A DNA stretch of 64,000 bases, from assembly GCF_002215035.1 (NCBI RefSeq), contig NZ_NKFP01000001.1, forward strand, positions 803,501 to 867,500. The letters are read 5' to 3'. Position 1 is the first letter of the stretch. Every line of letters starts with the position of its first letter. The position numbers were made by a program, and so were the translations under genes. Shown piece after piece: positions 9,402 to 17,796 of this stretch. The notes beneath the pieces were generated by a model, which had not been told where the DNA came from, did no database searches, and worked only from the letters and a program-made list of their open reading frames with translations. The stretch is from Leptolyngbya ohadii IS1 (GTDB lineage Bacteria; Cyanobacteriota; Cyanobacteriia; Elainellales; Elainellaceae).

Positions 9402-10802
9402 CTATCGCTCCCATTCTGCAAAGATTTGATCGATTCGCATGATCGCCTCATTCACAGCGGCTTCTGGAGAGAGGCGATTGATCAGGATACGATGCAGGGT
9501 GTTACCCCAGACATTTTCAGCTTGAACCTGCGAGTAAGCCGGATTAAGGACATGGTAGAAGGGGCGCGTCGAGTGCTGCTGAAATTGCCGAATTCCGGCG
9601 GAGATATGGGGATCTTGAGTGTTCTGCCAGAAGGTATCTTGCAGCGAGTCGGGCATGACGGGAAACCAGCGACCGAGAGATTCCTTGATGTAGGTATTGA
9701 GGCGATCGGGCTGAATCAGATAGGTGAGAAAGTCTTTGGCGGCTTGGGGGTTCCGACTGTTGGCGAAGATGACCGCTTGCTTGACAGAAACCAGATAGCT
9801 CATGGGGCTACCGTCGGGTTTGCTGGGAAAGGGGCGGGTTACAAGCTGCTGGCGATAAACCTGTGGGTCGGCTCGCTGCGATGCCGGAATCGAGAGACTA
9901 GAATTGACGGTCATCAACGCACTGTGGTTGAGAAAAGTGACGTTGTTATCGGAATCGACCCAGTTGAGGGCGGCTTTAGGCACGTAGCCACTTCGGTAAA
10001 TGCCAGTCAACCAATCCAGCACGGCGATTAAACCCTGACTTACAGCGGGATCGGTAAGCCGCAGCTTGCCCTGATCATCGAGCAGTTGAATGTTGTTCGC
10101 TTCTAGAAGCTGCTCAAATAGAAAGAACGTATCGCTGGCTTTAGGGGAGAGCGGTAAGCCCAAGCCATATACAGGTTCTCCCTGCTGCCGAATGCGCTGC
10201 TGCGATCGCTGCCAGAACTGCCAGAATCCGTTCCAGTCGTTGGGAATGTCGGTATCCTTCAGATTCACCTGCTCCAGCAAATCGCGCCAGTAGTGAACAT
10301 GAATGGTTTGTAGCTCGATCGGCACACCATAATAGCTGCGCTGCTGTGTGGTTTTGTTGTACAAGTGGGCAGCATTGAGCGCAGTCGGACTATATTGCGG
10401 CTCGACCGATCGCACCACGTCTGAGACATCCGCCAGTTTGCCTTCCAGTGCCCACCGGGGCTGAAGCGTATAATCGGCGCGATGGGCAAACAGAATATCA
10501 GGCGGATCATTGTTTTCCAGGGCAATGACGGCTTGATTCAGAATGTCGTCCGAGCTAAAGAGAGATAGTTCAACTTTGATGTGGCTTTGCCGTTCCCAGT
10601 CGGCGATCGCCTTTTGCAAAGCCTGGTCTTCCTCGGCATAAAATCCCTGATTCCAGAAGATTCGCAGGACGGCAGGCGGCGGCGACTGGGGCTGGGGCGA
10701 TCGATTTGTCCAGTTTTGACAGGCGGTCAGGAGCGTGACCAGAAAACCCAGGCATAGCCAGACTCCAAATCGACGAAAGCGGAAATGAAACCATGAATCC
10801 AA
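9402..10802 (-). CDS. Extracellular solute-binding lipoprotein of an ABC importer (family 1)
   Basis: Periplasmic binding protein, probably for sugars. The mature part begins at a lipobox (LVTLLTAC) after an n-region RFRRF and a hydrophobic stretch. Typical family features follow: LRIFWNQGFY near the start, DPPDILFAHRADY, and the C-terminal NSRNPQAAKDFLTYLIQ. The frame continues upstream to an ATG at 11060, but the first ~50 residues of that longer frame are the remains of an IS6-type transposase. The TTG at 10802 gives a normal lipoprotein signal peptide and is preferred; an ATG at 10889 is the other candidate. No permease or ATPase gene is adjacent, so this is an orphan component. The ribosome site is weak. 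Confidence 0.78.
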   Translation of the reverse strand: MDSWFHFRFRRFGVWLCLGFLVTLLTACQNWTNRSPQPQSPPPAVLRIFWNQGFYAEEDQALQKAIADWERQSHIKVELSLFSSDDILNQAVIALENNDPPDILFAHRADYTLQPRWALEGKLADVSDVVRSVEPQYSPTALNAAHLYNKTTQQRSYYGVPIELQTIHVHYWRDLLEQVNLKDTDIPNDWNGFWQFWQRSQQRIRQQGEPVYGLGLPLSPKASDTFFLFEQLLEANNIQLLDDQGKLRLTDPAVSQGLIAVLDWLTGIYRSGYVPKAALNWVDSDNNVTFLNHSALMTVNSSLSIPASQRADPQVYRQQLVTRPFPSKPDGSPMSYLVSVKQAVIFANSRNPQAAKDFLTYLIQPDRLNTYIKESLGRWFPVMPDSLQDTFWQNTQDPHISAGIRQFQQHSTRPFYHVLNPAYSQVQAENVWGNTLHRILINRLSPEAAVNEAIMRIDQIFAEWER

Positions 10803-10904
10803 CCGAGTACGAAACTGCCTGCAAAATGGCAATTGATTAAAAATTGTTGAATGAAAAACAAATGTATAAAACACGGATGTATAAAACATGATTGTGTCAC
10901 AAGA

Positions 10905-11150
10905 ACTTTTTGGGGCGAGCGATCGGTATTGTTTGCATTCCCTCAAAGTGGGCTGACCCTTCAAACCCTTGTGCAAGAATCGTGCTGCCTCCTTGCCATC
11001 TCGCTTAGCACTGAGCATACAGTCGAGGGTGTTACCTTCCGCATCCACAGCACGATACAAATGCTTCTACACTCCCCTGACTTTGACATAAGCCTCGTCC
11101 ATATACTACGAATCGTTCGTCGGTTTCAGATGCTGTCAAATCTGTAGAGA
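10905..11150 (-). pseudogene. IS6-family transposase remnant
   Basis: Read on the minus strand in one frame, this stretch gives TNDS*YMDEAYVKVRGV*KHLYRAVDAEG followed by NTLDCMLSAKRDGKEAARFL, the core of an IS6/IS240-type DDE transposase. The two stop codons shown fall where the family has Trp (TGG to TAG), so the gene has decayed by point mutation. The rest of the transposase is missing on both sides. The 3' end runs in frame into the solute-binding-protein gene, so an automatic caller would join the two. No terminal repeats were recognised. Confidence 0.8.
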
Positions 11151-11222
11151 AGCAGTAGACATCAGAGGGCACGAAGGAAAGGGGATACCATAATCCTGCT
11201 TTCATTCCGCTGCTCTCCTGTC

Positions 11223-11885
11223 CTACCTATCATACTGTCTCACTGAAGGCGGTAACTGGATTTCTGAGGATAGCAGCGGGTCGGGAACGGGGGATAAAGA
11301 AGTCAGACGTAAGGGCAATTCTCCTGCCCAGATGGGAAGTTCATAGTCAGCATCATCATCACTGGGCGGTCCCGTTCTCACTTTGGCAGATGCTTCGGTG
11401 AGCGGGAGTGCAAGAACGATTGTTCCAGCCACTTCCTGAGCGGTAACCGGACGAACCTCAGACCAGCGACCCGGAATAATATGTTCTGTAAAAGCTTTCA
11501 ACGCTGCCAGTTTTTCTGCTGCCTCTTCAACCACCACAGCTTGCCCGAAAACCACAACTGAGCGGTAATTCATGGAGTGATGAAACGCCGATCGTGCCAG
11601 AACCAGTCCATCGAGCAGCGTCACCGTCACGCACACCTCAACGCCTTGCTTGAGCGTCCGCAGCATTCGGCTGGCAGGTGAGCCGTGAATATAGAGGAGA
11701 TCGTCTACTCTGCCATAGGCAGTTGGAATCACAAAGGGTTGTCCGTTGACTGCAAATCCCAGGTGACAGATCAAGCCTTCATCCAGAATTTGGTGAATCA
11801 AAGCGCGATCGTAATTGCCCCGTTGCGGTAGTCGTTTGATTTGAGTGCGCTGCGTTACCGCAAATGAATTCATTGGTGTATCCAT
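11223..11885 (-). CDS. Pyridoxamine 5'-phosphate oxidase family flavin-binding protein
   Basis: 220 residues. The split-barrel flavin-binding fold is suggested by LICHLGFAVNGQPFVIPTAY, here read as ICHLGFAVNGQPFVIPT, then LYIHGSPASRMLRTL, VCVTVTLLDGLVLARSAFHHSMNYRSVV (seen as separate strands) and RTGPPSDDDADY near the end. Members of this group bind FMN, or sometimes haem, and act as small oxidoreductases; the substrate cannot be told. The gene sits close to a GNAT enzyme and a divergent MocR/PdxR-type PLP regulator, a grouping that suggests linked B6 or amino-acid chemistry. There are two possible Met starts four codons apart, and no strong ribosome site. Confidence 0.85.
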   Translation of the reverse strand: MDTPMNSFAVTQRTQIKRLPQRGNYDRALIHQILDEGLICHLGFAVNGQPFVIPTAYGRVDDLLYIHGSPASRMLRTLKQGVEVCVTVTLLDGLVLARSAFHHSMNYRSVVVFGQAVVVEEAAEKLAALKAFTEHIIPGRWSEVRPVTAQEVAGTIVLALPLTEASAKVRTGPPSDDDADYELPIWAGELPLRLTSLSPVPDPLLSSEIQLPPSVRQYDR

Positions 11886-11979
11886 AGCGTTGTATTTTGT
11901 ATCTTTTACATCTGTATCAATTTTTACGTTTGATGGACGATCAATACCTGTACTTAATTCTGTTCTCGATTAACCAGAA

Positions 11980-12474
11980 TTAACATCCTTTAACCTGCTG
12001 TAAATCCAATCGCATTACATTACTCTCCGCAAATCCCAACTGGGAATAGATGGGTTTACCAAAAGGAGAGGCATTGAGGACGGCATGGGTGCAACCAATC
12101 GCTTTGAGGTGAGCGAGGGTTTGCTGGGTAAGTTGGGTGCCAATTCCCTGCCCCCGATAGGCAGGCTCCACATAAACCCCCCAAATATATCCGTCGCACC
12201 GCTCGCTGGTTTTAAGAATATTGGGGTAGAGTCCGGCAAACTGCTGGCATCCCGCAGAACCCACTACTCGTTTGTCAACCTCTGCGATAAACGCCTGGTA
12301 GTACAGCGTATAACGTGCCTGCCGCATAAATTGCAGCGTGATGTCTAGCCAGTCTTCTCGGATCGCGTTTTTTGCAATCTGGTTATCTACCCACATCTGA
12401 TAAAAATGATGGGCGATTAAAACATCTTCCTGCGGGGTGGCTGAGCGAACGTGAAAGCGTTGTTGCGTCAACAT
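11980..12474 (-). CDS. GNAT family N-acetyltransferase
   Basis: 164 residues with the GNAT acetyl-CoA-binding motif A: VYVEPAYRGQGIGTQLTQ (R/Q-x-x-G-x-G/A loop), followed by ALKAIGC-like and GFAESNVMRLDL segments. It probably transfers acetyl from acetyl-CoA to a small amine or amino-acid-like substrate, which is not identified. It is divergently transcribed from the MocR-type regulator at 12616, with 141 bases between, and on the same strand as the PNPOx-like gene, so both may be controlled by that regulator (inference from position). Confidence 0.85.
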   Translation of the reverse strand: MLTQQRFHVRSATPQEDVLIAHHFYQMWVDNQIAKNAIREDWLDITLQFMRQARYTLYYQAFIAEVDKRVVGSAGCQQFAGLYPNILKTSERCDGYIWGVYVEPAYRGQGIGTQLTQQTLAHLKAIGCTHAVLNASPFGKPIYSQLGFAESNVMRLDLQQVKGC

Positions 12475-12615
12475 GGCGGTTGGTTCAACTTCTGGTATTC
12501 TGAGCTTAACCAGCCAAGTGGACTCTTACAATAGCCAATTTCGTTGTTTTGCACCAGTCCACTTTGGTCGGTTGTCCTGCATCGCCACTGAACACAAGCA
12601 CTGCTTACCGCCCCT
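12475..12615. promoter_or_regulatory. Divergent promoter region, GNAT / MocR regulator
   Basis: 141-base gap between two divergent starts. MocR-type regulators commonly bind such gaps. TGGACTCTTACAATAG and the related ACCAGTCCACTTTGGT lie here (AGTGGAC and GTCCACT at 12517-12523 and 12556-12562 form an inverted pair), a possible operator. No tested site is known. Confidence 0.4.
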
Positions 12616-14079
12616 ATGGACTTAACCATTACCCTCGATAATCAGATCGATCGACCGCTGCATCAGCAGCTTTATGAGGAACTGCGACAAACCATTCTGA
12701 CAGGACGGCTCCTGCCTCGCCAAAAGCTGCCTTCCACCCGATCGCTGGCTCAATCGCTCCACATTTCTCGCACCACCGTCACACAAAGCTACGATCGCCT
12801 TTTGAGTGAGGGATATCTAGAATCGATCGTGGGTTCTGGCACTTATGTTTGCGCTCAGCTTCCAGATGAGCTACTGCATTCCAGTCCGGTTGAAACTGAG
12901 CAAACGCTAAATTCTGACCCCATTCATTTGTCCTGCTATGGTAATCACCTCAGTCAAACCCTCTTTGCGCTACAGCCCAAATTAGAGCAGCCGATTAGCT
13001 TCCGCTTGGGGCAGCTAGCCCTGCAACACTTCCCGATCGCTCTGTGGCGCAAATTGCTTTCCCGTTACTGTCTTGCCAGCTCTGATTGGTTAGACTACGC
13101 AGCCGACTTTCAGGGCTATCTGCCGCTGCGGCAAGCGATCGCCGCTTATCTGTCGCGCTCAAGAGCCGTGCAGTGTACGCCTCAGCAAATCATTCTAACC
13201 AATGGAACTCAGCAAGCCCTGGATCTGGTGATGCGCCTGCTCATTGATGCGGGGGATGGGATTGTGGTTGAAGATCCGGGCTACCTCAGTGCGCGACGGG
13301 TCTTTCTCAGCCATCAAGCAGTTCTGGCTCCTGTTCCAGTCGATGAGTCAGGCTTAATCGTTGAAAAACTTGCTGGTTTAGACTCAACGTCTCTCAAACT
13401 GGTATATGTCACCCCCTCGCATCAGTTTCCCACCGGATCGATTCTCTCCCTTGCGCGTCGTCTGGAACTTTTAGCCTGGGCACATCAGCACCACTGTCTA
13501 ATTCTAGAAGATGACTATGATAGTGAGTACCGCTATGGGGATCGTCCGATTCCTGCTTTGCAGGGGCTAGATCAGAGTAATTCAGTGATTTATATCGGTA
13601 CGTTTTCAAAAGTGCTGTTTCCTTCCCTTCGCATCGGCTATCTGGTCGTTCCGCCCTCACTGGTATTCTTATTTACCCAGGCAAAATGGCTGTGCGATCG
13701 CCAGCTTCCCATGCTCGAACAACAGGTACTCACAGAATTTATCGAAGCCGGACACCTGGAAAGTCATATTCGCAGGATGCGATCCCACTACGACCAATTG
13801 CGTCAGACCTTAGTAAAAGCGTTGAAAACTCACTTGGGCGATCGGGTCGTGATTTTGGGAGAACAAGCAGGAATTCATATCATGGTAAAACTGCAAACGT
13901 CCTGGAATGATGCGGAGGTAATTCAACGGGCATCTGAAGCTGGCGTGGGCTTAGAGTCTGCTCAGCCCTATTATTTACAGGGGATCGATCGAGGGGAGTT
14001 TATTCTAGGCTACGGAGATTTGGATTCAGAAACGATCGCAATGGGGATCGATCGTCTGGCACAAGCATTAGAAAAGTAG
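12616..14079 (+). CDS. MocR/PdxR-type transcriptional regulator (GntR HTH + aminotransferase-like)
   Basis: 487 residues. An N-terminal GntR winged helix (about 10-75) has PLHQQLYEELRQTILTG and LPSTRSLAQSLHISRTTV. It is joined to a class-I aminotransferase-like domain (120-485) with ILTNGTQQALDLV, EDPGYLS, EDDYDSEYRY and the PLP-Lys motif GTFSKVLFPSLRIGY. Such proteins use PLP as a sensor and control genes for B6, GABA or taurine metabolism. The catalytic Lys, the Asp of DDYDSEY and the Arg in the last third are present, so PLP binding is likely. It is divergent from the GNAT gene. The target is not proven. Confidence 0.92.
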   Translation: MDLTITLDNQIDRPLHQQLYEELRQTILTGRLLPRQKLPSTRSLAQSLHISRTTVTQSYDRLLSEGYLESIVGSGTYVCAQLPDELLHSSPVETEQTLNSDPIHLSCYGNHLSQTLFALQPKLEQPISFRLGQLALQHFPIALWRKLLSRYCLASSDWLDYAADFQGYLPLRQAIAAYLSRSRAVQCTPQQIILTNGTQQALDLVMRLLIDAGDGIVVEDPGYLSARRVFLSHQAVLAPVPVDESGLIVEKLAGLDSTSLKLVYVTPSHQFPTGSILSLARRLELLAWAHQHHCLILEDDYDSEYRYGDRPIPALQGLDQSNSVIYIGTFSKVLFPSLRIGYLVVPPSLVFLFTQAKWLCDRQLPMLEQQVLTEFIEAGHLESHIRRMRSHYDQLRQTLVKALKTHLGDRVVILGEQAGIHIMVKLQTSWNDAEVIQRASEAGVGLESAQPYYLQGIDRGEFILGYGDLDSETIAMGIDRLAQALEK

Positions 14080-14580
14080 TTATGCATCACGACAAGCCAT
14101 GATTATAGGCTGGTGAAGGATGCCGTCTAAGCGTTGTACCCCTGTAAAACCTGCCTCTGTAAAAAGAGACATTAGCTGATCGACTGTAATGGCATAGTAA
14201 CGAGATAAACCAGCCGTCACGCGAGCGGGAGTGTCTTTTGTGACTTCACGCACAAAGTACATCGCAACATCGTAAGTATTATTACTCCAATGTCGCGTTT
14301 GGTAAACAAAGTAGCGATCGCTTCCGTCATTGCGAAAGCCATACGGCAGCATTTGGAGAGCGGAGCGGTCTTCATCGTCGCGATAATCACGGATGCTGGC
14401 GATCGCGATGCCGCCCTGTCTCAAGCACTGGTAGAAGCCTTGCAGCGCAACTCGAATTCCATCCTCAGTGAGGTGTGGCAGGGAGTTATCGCCACTTAAG
14501 TCCACATCAAATCCAGAACCATGAGTTTTGGTACAGTCACGCATATCTGCTACTTTGAGAAACTGTTTGTAAACAAGCAT
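14080..14580 (-). pseudogene. 5'-truncated SAM-dependent methyltransferase
   Basis: The 166 residues match the second half of a class-I methyltransferase: FKVADMRD-like strand 4 region (here FLKVADMRD), FDVDLSGDNSLPHL, then GFYQCLRQGGIAIASIRDYR. The SAM-binding glycine motif that should come before is missing. The break lies just before the IS5-type fragment at about 14.6 kb, so insertion most likely removed the 5' end. The surviving frame is open to its stop, which directly abuts the stop of the regulator gene on the other strand. It is probably not functional. Confidence 0.7.
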
Positions 14581-14650
14581 GAAGCAGGAATGCTGTGAGA
14601 CAAGGAGGAATGATATTCAAAAGGAATCCCTAATCGCGATGCCCTAACTG

Positions 14651-14960
14651 ATGACTGCCCCCCTCTACGACAGCGACTTGACCGATGCCGAGTGGACAAT
14701 CGTTGAACCTTTGTTACCTGCTCCTAAACCTCTGGGCAAAGACCGAGAGGTGGATTTAAGAGACGTTCTCAATGCCATCTTCTACCGGGCAGACAACGCT
14801 CTAAAATGGCGGGCACTCCCCAAGCATTTCCCAGCGTGGCAAACGGTGTACGGCTACTACCGCTTGTGGGTGAGATTGGGAGTATGGGAGCAAATTAATA
14901 CTGCACTGGTGCGGCAGGTGCGGCAAGCCGCAGGACGAAATGAAGAACCGAGCTTCCCTC
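14651..14960 (+). pseudogene. IS5-family transposase, N-terminal fragment
   Basis: The 5' ~100 codons of an IS5-type transposase: LYDSDLTDAEWTIVEPLLPA, LRDVLNAIFY, KWRALPKHFPAWQTVYGYY, then RNEEPS, where family members continue with the first catalytic Asp (VIDSQSV). The frame is cut at 14961 by the left end of the IS3-type element. The rest of the transposase is not found after that element, so part was lost. It is only distantly related to the intact IS5 copy at 38.9 kb. Confidence 0.85.
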
Positions 14961-15023
14961 TGTGACAATATGAGTGAGACACCTGACCGCTTTCAAATTA
15001 CTGTCTAGTTCAGGTGAACGCTT

Positions 15024-15461
15024 ATGGTCATGCCACCTCCCTCTACTTCTCATAGCAACGGTTCTCAGGCATCAGGGGTACCGAATCCCGAAGTGGTCGA
15101 AAAAGCGCAGCGTCGAATCTACACGGCAAAGTACAAGCTGCAAATCCTTCAGGAGACCGATACCTGTAGTGAAGGACAAATTGGTGCGATCTTACGACGC
15201 GAAGGACTGTACTCTTCCCACTTGACCTGCTGGCGACGGCAAAGACAAGCCGGACAACTGGAAGCGTTAACGGACAACAAGCGAGGACGTAAACCCACCC
15301 CTGTTAATCCTTTGGATGCTGAAGTCGAGCGGTTGCGACGGGAGAATGAACGCCTCAGTCAACGGCTGCAACAAGCCGAGTTGATCATCGATATTCAAAA
15401 AAAAGCCTCGGCGATCTTAAACATCACGCTGGGGAGCAACAACAGCGACAACAGCGATTGA
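15024..15461 (+). CDS. IS3-type transposase OrfA
   Basis: 145 residues with a helix-turn-helix (YTAKYKLQILQETD, IGAILRREGLYSSHLTCWRR) and a C-terminal leucine-zipper-like coiled coil (AEVERLRRENERLSQRLQQA), as in IS3 OrfA proteins that bind the element ends. A run of eight A followed by G at 15397-15405 is a classic -1 slippage site. Slipping there reads ...SLGDLKHHAGEQQQRQQ and joins the frame of orfB, which would give the OrfAB transposase. orfB starts at an ATG overlapping the orfA stop. Confidence 0.85.
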   Translation: MVMPPPSTSHSNGSQASGVPNPEVVEKAQRRIYTAKYKLQILQETDTCSEGQIGAILRREGLYSSHLTCWRRQRQAGQLEALTDNKRGRKPTPVNPLDAEVERLRRENERLSQRLQQAELIIDIQKKASAILNITLGSNNSDNSD

Positions 15462-16466
15462 TGAGCGCTGTCGAACAACTGGCACCAAGTCTGGGTGTTG
15501 CGCCTGTTTGTCAGGGATTGGGGGTCAGTCGTGCCAGCTATTACCGCAAGCAAAAGCCCAAGGGTGAACCCAAGCTCAAGCCGAAACCAAGAGCGTGCGC
15601 TCAGTGACGAGGAACGACAACAGGTTTTAGATCTACTGCATAGTGACCGTTTTGTAGACCAATCGCCCCAGGAGGTGTACGCTACCCTACTCGACGAAGG
15701 CACTTATTTGTGTTCAATTCGCACAATGTACCGTATCCTGGCAGACCATGCCGAAGTCAGAGAACGCCGCAATCAATTACGCCATCCCAACTACACCAAG
15801 CCCGAACTGCTGGCAACGGGGGCAAACCAGTTGTGGTCGTGGGACATCACCAAACTCTATGGACCTTGCAAATGGACCTACTACTACCTCTATGTCATCT
15901 TGGATGTTTTCAGCCGCTACGTCGTGGGCTGGATGGTCGCCCACCGGGAATCTGCTTCCCTAGCAGAACGGCTGATTGAACAAACCCTCCAAAAACAACA
16001 GATTCAGCCCGGACAGTTAACGATTCATGCTGACCGAGGAGCCGCCATGACATCCAAAGCCGTTGCCCTGTTGCTGTCTGACCTCGGTGTCACCAAAACC
16101 CATTCTCGTCCTCATGTTTCCAATGACAATCCCTATTCCGAAGCGCAGTTCAAGACCCTCAAGTACCAGCCTCAATTTCCGAAGCAGTTTGGTTCGATTG
16201 AAGATGCTCGCACCTTTTGTCAAACCTTTTTCCAGTGGTACAACCACCACCATCACCATAGCGGTATCGGCTTGTTAACACCTGCGGTCTTGCACTACGG
16301 ACAAGCCGATGCCGTGACGCAGCACCGAGAGCAGGTGTTGCAAGCCGCATACCTTACCCATCCAGAACGCTTCGTTAAAGGTTTGCCCATGCCCCCTGCC
16401 ATTCCCACAAAAGCTTGGATTAATCCGCCCGTGGTTTCCACTGCCCAGGGACAAGAGCAACACTAA
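15461..16466 (+). pseudogene. IS3-type transposase OrfB with a frameshift
   Basis: DDE integrase-fold transposase. Translation from 15461 gives a normal OrfB start (MSAVEQLAPSLGVAPVC, then GVSRASYYRK) but stops after KPKPRACAQ. The body continues in another frame from about 15,590 (ALSDEERQQVLDLLHSDRF). The catalytic residues are all in the second part: WSWDITKLYG, HADRGAAM and YSEAQFKTLK. A single indel near 15,590 therefore separates the N-terminus from the catalytic core and probably inactivates the element, unless it is a sequencing error. There is an unusual run of five His near residue 250 (FFQWYNHHHHHSGIG). Confidence 0.8.
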
Positions 16467-16539
16467 TTTCTCGCTCTACGCTGTCTCATTCTTGTTGACA
16501 CATTCCGATGGGCTGCAATGCAGCAGCGTGAAGGGATCG

Positions 16540-17010
16540 AGCCCCGCAATCAACCAAAGTTGTGGATGCCGACCTGGTTTGCGACAGGGAAGGCAATACC
16601 CAATGAGCCAATTGCCAAGGTTCAGGAGGGTTCACCGGGGTCTTAGACCGTGGCACGTCACAAAGGCAAAGTCGGGAACTCGGGAGGTCCCAAGCAGTCC
16701 CCAGTCGAGGGGTAAGGTGGCACAACCAGAAAACGGAAGGAAGCCTGAAGCTGCTAGGGAAGTCGGATGCTCTCATAGTAGTGAGGAAGTGGAGTAACGT
16801 CCACGGAGCGAAGGGGAGCACAGAGGGTCAATTATGAGATGGAAACGCTACCCACACCCAGAGATGGAACGATGGCGACAACAGGAGTCGAACAAATCGC
16901 GGAACGGGCAATCCGGTCTCATGAATGACCGTCTGAAGAGGCTTGTGCGGGAGAACCGCAGGCAGGCTTCTGTGAGGGGGAGGCTTCCAACGATGCAAGG
17001 CTAAATCTTG
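16540..17010 (+). mobile_element. ORF-less group II intron remnant
   Basis: The stretch from CACAAAGGCAAAGTCGGGAA through GGGAAGTCGGATGCTCTCAT to GGAGCGAAGGGGAGCACAGA resembles the 5' RNA domains that precede a maturase gene in cyanobacterial group II introns. No reverse transcriptase frame follows. Instead, ~130 bases later comes a domain V-like hairpin (16938-16970) and a short tail. The 5' edge is uncertain; GTTTGCGAC at about 16,575 could be a variant of the GUGYG start. The remnant directly follows the IS3-type element. The 111-residue reading frame on its minus strand is an artefact of RNA structure. Confidence 0.65.
16938..16970 (+). ncRNA. Group II intron domain V-like hairpin
   Basis: GAGGCTTG pairs fully with CAGGCTTC (including two G-U), then TGCGG pairs with CCGCA around GAGAA, with a 2-base bulge (GG) on the 3' side. 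This is the shape of domain V. The usual catalytic AGC triad reads AGG here with a compensating C opposite, and the tetraloop has an extra A, so activity is doubtful. Confidence 0.6.
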
Positions 17011-17374
17011 TGACACTCTCGTGTTCCGAAAGGTGAGAGCAACGGGGAATACAAAGCAAGCCTAAACATTGAAAGAACCCTCTCTACTCGACAAACTGGT
17101 CAATGATAAGGTAGACAAGCTGAACTCTGCCAGGAGAGGGGCTAGGAAGATCGAGATAAGAGAAGCAGCAGGCAAAAAAAGTAAACCATAAGAGGGATAT
17201 CGTAACCAAAAAAATTTACTTTCTTGCCAATACTAAATTCACTATTACTCCACTAAATTCGGAATGCCAACAAATGCGATAGAAGCTGCATTCACTATCT
17301 AATTTTAGCCAATTTAGTGTTAGCAGCATGACAAACCGGATTACAGTTAGCAAATGCATAGTTGAATTGAAACT

Positions 17375-17604
17375 CAATCGATTGATATGAGGAATGCCAT
17401 AGCTACGAGCGAGGGTAATCAGTGCCAGGTTCAGGGCATCGTCTCTCAGTGCAGCGACTACCACATCTGCTTGACGAATGGCTGCTTCCAAACCGACGTG
17501 CTAACCGCAACGCCCTCAACCGCCATCACGCCAATCCTCTCCCGTGCAAAGCGACAGGCAAGCGGATCGAGATCAGCGGTGGCAAAGATATGACCAAAAA
17601 GTAA
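17375..17604 (-). pseudogene. TrkA-N (RCK) domain fragment
   Basis: Remnant of a K+ channel or antiporter regulatory NAD-binding domain. In one frame it reads ADLDPLACRFARERIGVMAV then EGVAVSTSV. After a frameshift at about 17,490 it continues LEAAIRQADVVVAALRDDAL and NLALITLARSYGIPH, the typical TrkA-N strand-helix pattern. Past this point (down to 17216) the open frame is unrelated sequence. Both ends are lost. It lies next to the intron remnant, so mobile-element activity probably destroyed the gene. Confidence 0.6.
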
Positions 17605-17796
17605 GCCATCAGGACTGAGCTATCACATTTGAGTCACATTTCTGATCCACAGTAAAGGTAAGCAGAACAGCCAACCTCGTGGACTACCATAAACTTGGCT
17701 TGGAAGAACGCAGCTAACACGGGTTGAGCAACCTATTAGAGTACAAGGAATTCCTCGTACCTGAGAAGCTTTGTAGGAAGGAGACGTGACAGAACT

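Larger units (their letters stand above)
14961..16502 (+). mobile_element. IS3-type insertion sequence (about 1.54 kb)
   Basis: Imperfect terminal inverted repeats mark both ends: TGTGACAATATGAGTGAGAC at 14961 and, read inward from 16502, TGTGTCAACAAGAATGAGAC. It contains orfA and a frameshifted orfB. No target duplication is visible (left flank CCCTC, right flank TTCCG), which fits later rearrangement. It interrupts the IS5 fragment. Confidence 0.85.

Noticed and set aside
16486-16821. 111-codon minus-strand frame over the intron remnant
   Set aside because: It lies over conserved intron RNA sequence, and similar frames are frequent false genes on group II intron antisense strands. No ribosome site.
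17216-17374. Continuation of the TrkA-N frame to 17216
   Set aside because: After the GIPH motif the residues lose all family resemblance. It is chance open frame in noncoding DNA.
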